A stretch of DNA of 64,000 nt from Molanna angustata (taxonomy: Eukaryota > Arthropoda > Insecta > Trichoptera > Molannidae). The DNA is taken from contig OY754974.1 of NCBI GenBank assembly GCA_963576475.1, positions 11,490,904 through 11,554,903 on the forward strand, given 5' to 3'. The position numbers and the translations under genes are program-made. The notes below the pieces were generated by a model. It did no database searches, was not told the DNA's origin, and was given only the letters and a program-made list of their open reading frames with translations. The stretch's first letter is position 1, and each line of letters starts with the position of its first letter. This document shows, in pieces, positions 34,752 through 43,975 of this stretch.

Positions 34752-34936
34752 GGGGGGCAAGTCTGGTCCGATCGGCGAAATCAAAACCCCAGTGATTACC
34801 CATATCATGGATATAATTAATATGTGGAGTTCTATAATATCTATTAGATGTCAAAGAACTCCATATGATAATTATATCCATGATATGGGTAATCACTAAG
34901 GTTTTGATTTCACCGATAGGACCAGATTTGCCCCCC
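34752..34936. mobile_element. Foldback MITE (185 bp)
   Basis: Almost the whole segment is one inverted repeat: GGGGGGCAAGTCTGGTCC at the left and GGACCAGATTTGCCCCCC at the right, continuing through GTGATTACCCATATCATGGA and its inverse. Only a short loop around ATATCTATTAGATG is unpaired. Non-coding; target duplication not clear. Confidence 0.7.
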
Positions 34937-35134
34937 TGATGTCATTTACTGATATTCATCCACAAAAATATTTTCTTCTGGTGTCGTGTCAGGTCTTCCC
35001 AACGTTGACTATCTGTTGGGAGTATTCCTTAATCCCAGCGACTCAAAACAGCTCATCCATACTCATATTTAACATATCCAAACCATAATCAAATGTATTT
35101 TAGTAATTTGATAATAGAATAATATTTTTCAAGT
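34937..35134. other. Short non-coding gap
   Basis: Nothing recognisable. Confidence 0.5.
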
Positions 35135-35500
35135 CTTCTTCTTCTTCTTCAGCCTGTTTTTTTTCATTCTTGGACATAGGCCTCCCCTTTGATCCTCCAC
35201 AACTCCCTGTCACGGGCACACTGCATCCATCTCCCTCCGGCACATTTCTTGATGTCATCAGACCACCTTGCCTGGGGTCTCCCGACGCCTCTTCGTCATT
35301 TTCTCGGTCGCCATTCTACGATCTTTATGGTCCATCGTGAATCCTGGCATCTGGCAATATCTTCACTTAAGACCAGCGACCCTTTCCGCTACATCGGCTA
35401 CTTTGGTTCTTTTTCTTCGGCTACTCGTGACGTTCTGAATTCTGTCCCTTATCAAAAGAGAGCTATGGAGAGAAAGTTGCTGGGTATTTTTCAATTGTAA
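35135..35500 (-). mobile_element. 5'-truncated LINE 3' end with (GAA)n tail
   Basis: Minus strand: RWSDDIKKCAGGRWMQCARD and RELWRIKGEAYVQE, then a stop and a (GAA)n tail (CTT repeats at 35135-35150). RWSDDI-x-G-x-W-M-x-A-x-DR-x-W-EAYVQ is the standard C-terminus of a large insect LINE group. Earlier codons are frameshifted. The plus-strand open frame here is a shadow. Confidence 0.65.
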
Positions 35501-36329
35501 TTCATTCATATATTTGGATATTCTTTGCCCCTGCTTCTTAAAAGTAACTACCTATAAATCTTCCGCCGTTACAGGAAACATAAAGAATAAAACAATATTT
35601 TAACTATTTATTTATTTATTTGGGAAGCCAACAGCTCATTTAATTTTTTATATAACAAATTTAACATATAGTTGAGGGCCAATTATATAGTTGAGGGCTT
35701 TCCATCATTAACTAGAAATTACTGTATCAACTCATGTAGGTGATTGCGCCAGACTTATAAGGCGGTGGCGATTCAGGGGTGACTTCTATGCGAAAAATGC
35801 ATTGTCACCTCACATATAAGAATTGTAGCTTTCATTATTTACAAAAAACCAATTCTCTCAATAGATGGCGTTACAACAAAATAAATAAAAAATAATAATA
35901 TTGTTGTTCATAATTTCACCCATAGATGGCTGTAGTAAAAATTCCTTATTTTCAAGCGAAAAGAATTTCAGTATTACAATATATAGAAGTTTCAAAATTG
36001 AATTGATAGGGATCTCATTAAAAAGGCATAATTGGTGAACGTTGCGCAAGCGCATAAAGTGATCACGTAAACCAGCCGATGACAGGTCGTAAGCCCTGTA
36101 GGTGCCTTGATTTCCCGGTTCTCCTACAATAAATATTCCAACTTCGTCTCTATTGAGATAATTAAAAATCTGTTAAAAAATATCTTTGACTCCCGACAGG
36201 GAAAAAAATCCAATGTTTGCGCATATGCAATAATAAAAATATATTCGACTGATTATTAGAGTTTTTTTACACGGTGCAATTTCACATTCATATACTTTTA
36301 TTAGATTTTCTAAGAAATAATTAATATCA
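35501..36329. other. Non-coding stretch
   Basis: It contains duplicated ATATAGTTGAGGGC near 35675-35705 and two ATAGATGGC motifs. No gene seen. Confidence 0.5.
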
Positions 36330-36735
36330 TCTGCATATAAATAAAGTAGACCTGGTAAGATTGTCGTTCTGGATTTGCGAATGTTTGTGCACGACTATAT
36401 TCATGTCAGTCTGCCCAAGGCTGCCTGTTCTTACATTCGTTTGAAATCTTTCTATGTGGATATCGTCAATTTTACAGTAGAGTAAAAAACTTACAATATT
36501 ACATTTTTATAATATTACATTTGAAACAGTATAAAAACACAAAGCCTCACAAGCTGATATGTTTTTTTTATTATTTTCAAAAGAAAGTTAGTTTAAATGT
36601 TATATAATAAGAATTAAATAATGCTTTTATGCTTTACTCGCCGAGTCGCCAAAATTGATATATGTGAATTTACCCTGAAGATGACAAAAATACCAACATT
36701 CTGATATATGCGTCCCTATCGTAATTAGACCTCAA

Positions 36736-36918
36736 ATGGCACGAAGTAATAAAATCCGACACAGGGAGAGTGAGCAATTCACGTTGAACAAATGGTCCCT
36801 TTTGCATTGTGGGTCAGATTTGCTTTCCTCGCGTTGTTCCACCATTCTTTCAGCTGTCAAATATTCGAAAGTTACCTACTTTATATTTTATAGATTTAGT
36901 TTATTTTCCAATATTTAA
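36736..36918 (+). CDS. Small hypothetical ORF at the Helitron 5' end (60 aa), right copy
   Basis: Same as 20113-20295 on the minus strand, with no codon difference. Unknown function and possibly not translated. Confidence 0.2.
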   Translation: MARSNKIRHRESEQFTLNKWSLLHCGSDLLSSRCSTILSAVKYSKVTYFIFYRFSLFSNI

Positions 36919-37102
36919 TAACTTTATATTTTATTTTCTTTCAGAATCAAATTTTAGCCTATATAGTTACAAAAAAATGTAAGTTGAAATTTCAATTCTC
37001 GATGAATTTAGGTAAATTTTAAATCAACATCCACATATGGAAAGAACGTAGGTATTTGTTTAAAGATATTTTCATAAATGAGTTGGTGATTATTGTATTT
37101 CG

Positions 37103-37441
37103 GTGTACAGGTTATGTCATTCTTCTAGGAGTAGGTTAAAGAGTGCAGAAGGAATGGCACATGAAAATAACATGTTGCGAATGGTTGCACTTAGGGCAAA
37201 CGAATCTAAAGAACAGCAAGAAAGGAGATGTGAAGCCAGTAGATTACAAATGACGGCGTATAGGGTATTACAATTTCTGCAGCAAGAAAGAGGAAGTACA
37301 GATTTTCAGTCTTCAAGTAATTGGATAGAGGTAGGGAGTCGTGATAATTTAATGATAATAGATCAGATGAATATGCAAGACGTTGAAGTAATAGAAATTA
37401 CTGCACTTGAATGCGCCATCTTAGCAGCATTAAAAGTATAA
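37103..37441 (+). CDS. 112-aa ORF of the right Helitron, possible helicase N-terminal remnant
   Basis: Same protein as at 19590-19928, preceded by the acceptor-like TTTCGGTGTACAG (37098-37110) and ending with TAA at 37439-37441. The basic/acidic RANES-x-EQQERR segment could form a coiled coil. The C-terminal half (NWIEVGSRDNLMIIDQMNMQ) is unlike anything I recognise. Intact in both copies, but both copies are so young that this says little about selection. Confidence 0.35.
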   Translation: MYRLCHSSRSRLKSAEGMAHENNMLRMVALRANESKEQQERRCEASRLQMTAYRVLQFLQQERGSTDFQSSSNWIEVGSRDNLMIIDQMNMQDVEVIEITALECAILAALKV

Positions 37442-37829
37442 AACAGCCTCTAAGTCTTCAAGTCATAAGGCCCCTGAGTCAAATTGAAAACGCTTAACAA
37501 TATCGCCAAACACTATTTTTTTTGTATGTAAAATAACAGATGTGGCATTGAAACATGAATCATGGAACAAAAGGAAAATTCTGCTTTTTCCTATAGTTGC
37601 AATATAGATATTAACCTATAGTTGCAATTTATTTCTGAGCCAGTATCAACTTTTGGTAGAATGTCTATAATTTGTACATATTGTGGTGATTTGAAATGGA
37701 AGGGAGAAAACCCAGGAATGTGTTGTAACAATGGAATAGTACACATACCTGCAATAGATATCCTCCAGAGCCTCTTTATACATTATTAACAGGTAATTCT
37801 ATAAATGCATGCCATTATAGAATTAAGTA

Positions 37830-38245
37830 TTTTAAGAGTCATGTTAGAAGATATGACGATGTATGAGAGGGTCAGAAATGAGGACATAAGGAAAGAATGT
37901 AAGATAAAGAAAGATGTCATTAATAGAATTTAAGTGAATACATTGAGATGGTTTAGACACATGGGCAGAATGAATGAGGAACGCCTGACGAAGAAAATAT
38001 ACTTTGCGACAGGAATCGAATGAGAGGTCGGGGCCGCCCAAGTAAGGGATGGCATATCCATGGGAACGCTATTTTGAAAGGCGGAGATGTCAGAAGCATG
38101 AACAACAAATGAATATGTATAGGACAATGTATGAATGTCGACGAGGCGATGAATGTGTGTCAAGATAGAAATAAGTAGCGTTTGGTTCTCTCTGCCTACC
38201 CCGCGAGGGACATGGCGTGAAGGTATGTATGTAATGCTTGCTTTC
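37830..38245 (+). pseudogene. LINE C-terminal remnant with TATG tail, right Helitron
   Basis: Counterpart of 18786-19201: ERVRNEDIRKECKIKKD, LRWFRHMGRMNEERLTKK with stops, then GGTATGTATGT. Confidence 0.6.
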
Positions 38246-38289
38246 AAATAAAATTTTTAGGAACCACTAAAGAATTATGAGTTATTATT

Positions 38290-38640
38290 ATGAGTGATAG
38301 AGTTAGGTGTGTTACAAAGGAGGATCGAATTAGAAATGAATACGTCCGAGGTAGTCTTGGAGTCGCCTCTATTCCGGAGAAACTAAAGGCCAGACACCGA
38401 TGGTACGGACACATTACCAGACGAAATGAGGATCATATAGTTAAACTCACACAGGATATACGCACTCAGTCCAGAAATAGAGGCCGTACATAGGCCACCT
38501 GGTGGACAAATATTAAGGAGTTGAGGGAGGAGCAACTAACCAGAGAAATGACGCAAGATGGAAAGGTCTCCGAAGGGCAAGAAAGGAAAGGTCGTACCAG
38601 AAGGGCCGCTCCAGATGAACTGGGAAGAGGCAAGGAAGAA
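38290..38640 (+). pseudogene. RTE-like LINE C-terminal remnant, right Helitron
   Basis: Counterpart of 18391-18741: RWYGHITRRNEDH, stop, then TWWTNIKELREEQ. Confidence 0.55.
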
Positions 38641-38790
38641 GAAATCTATATTTTCAAAACATTTCTGTATGTTTCATTTAATTAACAAATTATTTTACTT
38701 TCAAATTTATGAAGACAAATTTAAGAAAATAAAATTAAATAATTGCCAACAATCAATTAATTTATTCACATAAAAATATAATTATTCTTA

Positions 38791-39027
38791 GCGTCACAAC
38801 TCTTGATGGGTCCTATCTGTGTCCAAGAATCTTCTCCATACTGTTCTATCGTTGGCTGCCACCTTCCAGTTCTGCTGCCCCATGGCTCTTGACTATGCTG
38901 AAGTCCTGGTAAAGATCATAAAACTCGGTGATATATATCTTTTACGCCATGTTTGACAGTCGTTAATAGGTACATAGGTATATTCTGCATAAGATTTTTC
39001 TTTCAAAGGCATCCACTCTGTTTTCAT
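38791..39027 (-). pseudogene. LINE C-terminal remnant, right Helitron
   Basis: Counterpart of 18004-18240, reading AFERKILCRIY and DRTVWRRFLDTDRTHQEL on the minus strand. Confidence 0.5.
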
Positions 39028-39295
39028 CGTGTTTTGTTAATATCCAGGTAGGTATCCGATAAAAATATATTACTATCAAATTCAACAAAACTTATTAACA
39101 TGGTAAGTTTTCTCCATATCTTTAACAATGTATATCTTTGTCAAAAACTTAATTGAAAAAACTTGAATCGAACTATAAAAACTATATAACCATATTGAAT
39201 CGAACACCACATTTTCCTATGACATATACGCATTGTCGTCTCGATACTCGACATACATACATCACCTAATAATAATAATAATTAAAGACTTTTAT

Positions 39296-39519
39296 AGTAT
39301 TAAAAATACAAAATATATAAAGGGAAAGAACACGGGAATCTCTTCGGTGACGGATCTTTAACCAGTTCAGTCGTTGCCTGCTCTCGGATACGTGGTCGAA
39401 CTTCCTGAGTCCAAACACGTATCGAATGCAGACATTTTGTAACCGTTCGAGTTTGTTAAGTTGATCTTCAGTTGAATCTCAGCGTAGGCAACGTCAGCGT
39501 AGTCAAGTAATGGTAGCAT
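39296..39519 (-). pseudogene. LINE RT C-terminal remnant, right Helitron
   Basis: Counterpart of 17512-17735 (LERLQNVCIRYVFGLRKFDH), frameshifted, with an ATT-repeat tail. Confidence 0.6.
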
Positions 39520-39533
39520 GTGTTGTTGAGTTA

Positions 39534-39873
39534 CGCGACATCCTACGTAGGCGATTCAAAGCGAATGCGAAGCGATCCGAACGGATACGCGAATAATATG
39601 CGAATTCAAAGCGATGCGGTGCGACGCTGCGGCTCTGTCCTACGGGCACGCGAATCGTGCTTCTGACATTATACTTTACCAAAAAAAACTATGGCACCGC
39701 TTCCAATTCGCGCGAAAATATCAAACCAATTGATCGCGTTCGCTTCGCATCGTGCCATGTCACACCGTACCCTACTCGCGGTCGGTAACGCAGGACACTT
39801 CAATAGTTACGGACTGATTGTTATTTTCGCGCCGCTTCGCGTTCGCCTTGAATCGCCTACGTAAGACGTCGCG
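39534..39873. mobile_element. PIF/Harbinger-type MITE, right Helitron
   Basis: Counterpart of 17158-17497, flanked by TTA at 39531-39533 and 39874-39876. Confidence 0.75.
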
Positions 39874-40025
39874 TTAGAGTGATTTTAGTCTTAACTGGTA
39901 AATAATTTTTAAGTCGGCCTCATACGTTCTCATTTGTTATTCAACAGACATACGACAAAGTTTAAGTATTAAATTTAGAATAAAATTATTATATTTATTT
40001 GTTTATAAATTTTTGGAAGACTAAT

Positions 40026-41007
40026 CCAACTGTCGATTTCTTTAGGAGAACTTTGTTCTCTTAACATATCGACAATGTTTCAAGCCAGAATACGCGAGAA
40101 TTGTATGGAGAGGTCTACTTTTTTCACGGCTTTTCCAACTTTGAAGTCAAAAAACACCAACTTAGAGGCTTCGCAGCATATATGTTCCATGCACGGATTT
40201 ACTCAGAATTCGGAGTAGAACATTTCGTGTGTCTGTGTGTGCGTGTGTGTGTGTGTGTCCCCTTATAACTTTTGATCCGCTCAATTTACAGAGCCCAAAA
40301 TTTCAGTATATATTAAAAGTTATAGGCCTACTAAACTTTTATACTCATAATTGTAAATTTTTGTATCAGTCAGGGGTTACCAACTTTTGAAATTTTAGTT
40401 TATTTTTCCATATATCTCAGAAACCATAAAAGCTAAAACGCTGAAAATTGGTATAAGCATAGAAAAATACAAAATCTCAAATCAGTTTATTCAAAAAAAT
40501 TCCAGGGTTTCTCAAACATTTTTTATTAAGAAAAATATTTTTTGTATGATAAATTTATGAGTTAAACTGCTTATATTTTAATTTTTTTTTAAAATATCGA
40601 AAAAAGCCGAAACACCCCAACTAGATAATTTAATTTTCTATAAAAAATATTAACATAGTATTAGCACATCTCAAACTTTTTTTAACAATTTTTATAAAAA
40701 TGGAATGTAGTGACGACATTGCTTCATACAATTTGTAGGGCAGTCGCCTATACACAATATGTAAGAAGACTTAATAGTTTGATAGGTACTTAATCTCCAA
40801 ACATACATACAGAACCATCATGCTGTTTTCATATTCCGGGTAGGAAAAGAGGACTGACCTCCATACTGTCCTATATTGACATACATACCAACATGTGTTA
40901 AAATTTTCAATAATTTGGATTTATGGTTTTATAGTTTGATTTTTATTCTTCAACTATACATACTATCGCTATCGACAGTTGGATCTCATGTGTTACATGC
41001 AACTAGT
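40026..41007 (-). mobile_element. Helentron/DINE-1-like element, right Helitron
   Basis: Counterpart of copy B (16024-17005): ATCGACAGTTGGA repeat pair, hairpin and CA run, reversed. Confidence 0.65.
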
Positions 41008-41926
41008 AGCATATATATTACATCTAATATAAAAATTTAACAGCCAATTAGAAGTCTCCGCTGATTGGCTATACTGTCAGTTGCAAGTTGAAAAATATAA
41101 CATAATAATATAATATGTTTCTGTAACAGATAAAGTTTCATCGTGAAACGGAGGTAAACATAAACAAGAAAAAAAAATTATCACCGAAGAGAACATACAT
41201 GATTTTATATTTTAGTGGTTACAGTTGGCAAAATAAATTATAGTATTAAAAAAATTGCACTTAGAATACATCTCGCTACTGTAATGCTAATCTGAAATAC
41301 ATCAAATTCTGGTGAATTAAATATAAAATGTCCATAACCAAACTATAGTACCGCTTTAATGTCTGCAGTTAAAATAAGAGTCTGCGAATGCTTGCTAAAT
41401 TAACTGAAAAGGCAAATATCCTTATTTAAGCATAAAAAATTATACAATCTAAATACACATAACACACAATAGTAAGTGTAAACATTTAAGTAATATCATT
41501 TAGTTTAGATTTAGACTACATGTTGAGTTTGCAAACATAATTTATCGGTCATTTGTCAAACGTCAAGTCAAATGTCAACCACGGTGTTGCCAGGATTTAA
41601 AGTACTAATTATTATTGGAGAGTTGCATGAAAAAATATTAATATTTATTACATGCTTATTTACAAGGAGTTTAAAATATCAATCTTTCTAAAGTTAAACA
41701 ATTTATTATTTTGTAAATTAATATTTTATAAGAATAACGTTTTTGTGCGGAGGCGACAAACACAGCAGCGAAAAATAAAGCTTGCTCCGTGTCATGGTTT
41801 GTGAAACGCAAATTAAGAAACTAAAAGAGAAGTTTCGTTTGACTTCTACAATAGGGTTTGCAACCTTTTTAACCACTTTGCGGATTATAGGCGTTTGATT
41901 TAGTTGAAACTCAGCAATCTTCGTAT
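41008..41926. other. Non-coding part of the right Helitron
   Basis: No coding sequence seen. It contains the single, unoccupied GTTTCATC target at 41135-41142 that is filled by the hAT-like insert in the left copy, and an ATTGGC pair near 41045-41070. Confidence 0.6.
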
Positions 41927-42279
41927 AGCCTGTATAATTAAAAATGGTCCCTCAGTGTCTCCCGTCCCTTCGGTGCCTCCCGTCCTTTTAATGTCTCCTG
42001 TCCCTCAGTGCCACCCGTCTCTTCAGTGTCTCCCGTCCCTTCAGGTCCTTCTGTACCTCCCGTTCCGTCAATGCCTCTTCATTTCCTCCCGAATCTTTCA
42101 TCCCTTCAGACATTTTAGTAACTTCAGACCCCTCAGTACCTTCAATGCCTCTTCATTTCCTCCCGAATCTTTCATCCCTTCAGACATTTTAGTAACTTCA
42201 GACCCCTCAGTACCTTCAGATCGTTCAGTACCTTCAGACCGTTCAGTACCTTCAGATCCCTCAGTGCCATGGACCGCCG
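41927..42279 (+). repeat. Pyrimidine-rich tandem repeat near the Helitron 3' end, right copy
   Basis: Same array as 13548-13900, with units like CCCGTCCCTTCAGTGTCT. Long enough to polarise base composition strongly between the strands. Not called as a gene. Confidence 0.8.
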
Positions 42280-42362
42280 GAGGCGGTCATTTACCGCGCA
42301 GCGGTAAAAGCCGGCTGCAAGCCCTAGCTTAGAAGCTGAGCGAAGCGAAGCTTCTCAGCTAG
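42274..42362 (+). other. 3' terminal hairpin cluster of the right Helitron
   Basis: CCGCCGGAGGCGG, TTTACCGCGCAGCGGTAAA (a perfect stem here) and AGAAGC...GCTTCT then CAGCTAG. It corresponds in position to Helitron termination hairpins. Confidence 0.6.
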
Positions 42363-42646
42363 TATTTAATCATTCAACCTTGCATACAAACAACAAAATA
42401 AAATATAAATAATTTAATAAAATCTAATTGAACGACATCTGTTAAAATAAACTTATATTACTTTATTATCTTTTTTAAAGTAATCATTTAAATGGTTCTG
42501 AACCAAACTAAATAAATATCAATATCTTATTGATATGTTTATCCAAATAATCTACAGATGTCACTTTTCATTTAGGTTGTATTTTATTTTGATCAATCAA
42601 TAAATATTCAATACATTACATATAGAAAACAAAATATCTTAAAATA
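42363..42646. other. AT-rich non-coding stretch
   Basis: Nothing recognisable. Confidence 0.5.
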
Positions 42647-42750
42647 CTCAATAATTTGGATTTCGGGGTTTAAAGTTTGGTACGTATTCTTCAACTTTAC
42701 ATACAGTCGCCATCGACAGTTGGATCTCATGTCTAACATGCAACAAATTT
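42647..42750 (-). mobile_element. Helentron-like 5' fragment, copy C
   Basis: The minus strand carries GTTGCATGTTAGACATGAGATCC-type start and the CCAACTGTCGATGG repeat, ending after about 100 bp. It is the most diverged copy. Confidence 0.5.
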
Positions 42751-42829
42751 ATATTATAAATTTAGATATTTTATGTTTCGAAAAAATATTACCTCAATAT
42801 ATTCACATAATCTTTAGGCATAGGTTTAG

Positions 42830-42950
42830 TTGTAAGAATTTTAATAAACATAGGCATTTAGTTGTAAGAATTTTAATAAACATAGGCATTTAGTTGTAAG
42901 AATTTTAATAAACATAGGCATTAAGTTGTAAGAATTTTAATAAACGAGTG
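42830..42950. repeat. 33-bp minisatellite, about 4 units
   Basis: Units of AGTTGTAAGAATTTTAATAA plus ACATAGGCATTT, nearly identical. Confidence 0.9.
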
Positions 42951-43049
42951 GAACAATTCAAACAATAACGCTTTTTTTTCTAAATTGATAAAAATATATA
43001 CAAACCTATAAAATATGTTCAAATGCATTAGATTGCTTTTCGTATTAAA

Positions 43050-43441
43050 ATATCTTACAAGCATACCACTTTTTTCAGAACGATATATGATAGAGTGAAA
43101 AATGAGGACATACGGAGAGAATGCAAGATAAAGAAGGATATTATATGCAAAATGAAAGTTTAGAAAGCTTTGAGGTGGTTTGGACATATAGAAAGAATGA
43201 ACGATGAACGACTGACCAAAAAAATATACATGGATGCAAGAGATGGAGTGAATAGCCAGAGGTCGCCCCAGAAAGTGAATGATATTTTGAATGAAGGAAA
43301 CATAAAAAGTTTGAATAATCGACTAGCATTATGAGACGATGCATGGATGTAAAGGAAGCCAGAAATGTGTACAAAAATAGAGAAGTATGGCGTTCGATTC
43401 TCTCTGCTTACCCCGTAAGGGATATGGCGTGATGGTATGTA
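43050..43441 (+). pseudogene. LINE C-terminal remnant whose TATG tail holds Gypsy 2
   Basis: The plus strand reads YDRVKNEDIRRECKIKKD, stop, LRWFGHIERMNDERLTKKIY and further broken codons, then ACCCCGTAAGGGATATGGCG and GGTATGTATG. The same family is carried by the Helitrons. Gypsy 2 interrupts the tail, which resumes at 47952 with TGTATGTATATATG. Confidence 0.65.
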
Positions 43442-43622
43442 TGTGGGATTGGAATTAATAGTATATGAAAACAAAAATATTTCTTCAACTTCTTTTATTT
43501 ACATAATCATATGTAAAACTTTCTCCGGGTCTCCGCGCAACGCCGCTTGCACTTCGACTGGCGTCCCTTGGCCAAGCTGCGCCTGACTTCCGCTTCCGCT
43601 CGGTGTTGCCAGATTTCCCACA
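43442..43622 (-). repeat. 3' LTR of Gypsy 2
   Basis: 181 bp. Minus strand starts TGTGGGAAATCTGG and ends CCAATCCCACA, with AATAAAAG as polyadenylation signal near 43490. The terminal frame of pol runs into it and stops at 43499. Confidence 0.92.
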
Positions 43623-43975
43623 ACTCGGTCATCCTGCAGGTCATCCGCCTCGGATGAATCATCGTCTGTACTATCTCTTCTCCATGGCTTCATTAGGTCT
43701 GCTGATGCTGTTGTCTCCCAAGCGCCTTCCGTTCCACCAATTCTTCGCAGGTTATATCTGTCTCTTCCACATACTTTGGTGACCTTGTATGGCCCAAAAA
43801 ACTTAGCACAGAGCTTTAGGCCAGGTCCATATTGACTTCGCTTCACTGCGACTAAATCATGAACAGCATACTTGTTGCTGGCCTTCCTTTTCTTGTTGAA
43901 ATCGTGACGGTTCTCTCTTTGTATTTTTTCAATCTCCTGCTTCGCAGATTCACGCATGTCTTCCCGTTCGCTCAT
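43499..43975 (-). CDS. Gypsy 2 integrase C-terminus, separated by a frameshift
   Basis: This frame overlaps the end of the main gag-pol frame by 26 bp and is shifted by one base. It begins MSEREDMRESAKQEIEKIQR and holds the GPY/F-type module (FFGPYKVTKVCGRDRYNLRR) expected directly after the integrase core, then an acidic Ser/Asp-rich tail. In related elements this region is continuous with integrase, so I read it as a one-base indel rather than a second gene. A programmed frameshift is possible but unusual at this position. The last 41 codons are encoded by the 3' LTR. Confidence 0.8.
   Translation of the reverse strand: MSEREDMRESAKQEIEKIQRENRHDFNKKRKASNKYAVHDLVAVKRSQYGPGLKLCAKFFGPYKVTKVCGRDRYNLRRIGGTEGAWETTASADLMKPWRRDSTDDDSSEADDLQDDRVVGNLATPSGSGSQAQLGQGTPVEVQAALRGDPEKVLHMIM

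Larger units (their letters stand above)
36330..42362 (+). mobile_element. Helitron-like element, right copy (6,033 bp)
   Basis: It begins TCTGCATATAAATAAAG after A (36329), ends with a hairpin and CTAG (42359-42362) before T, and lacks a target duplication. Compared with the left copy I found only scattered single-base differences (for example at 42297, 38783, 37552, 36616 and 36470) and no indel apart from the 1,204 bp of hAT-like insert plus duplicated target. The same cargo is carried. The element lacks the Rep and helicase motifs needed for autonomy, so it would depend on a protein encoded elsewhere. Confidence 0.75.

Noticed and set aside
13465..42362. Assembly artefact or palindromic segmental duplication as the cause of the inverted arms
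   Set aside because: Arms end at Helitron-like termini, differ by scattered base changes and one clean insertion with target duplication, and flanking DNA does not match.
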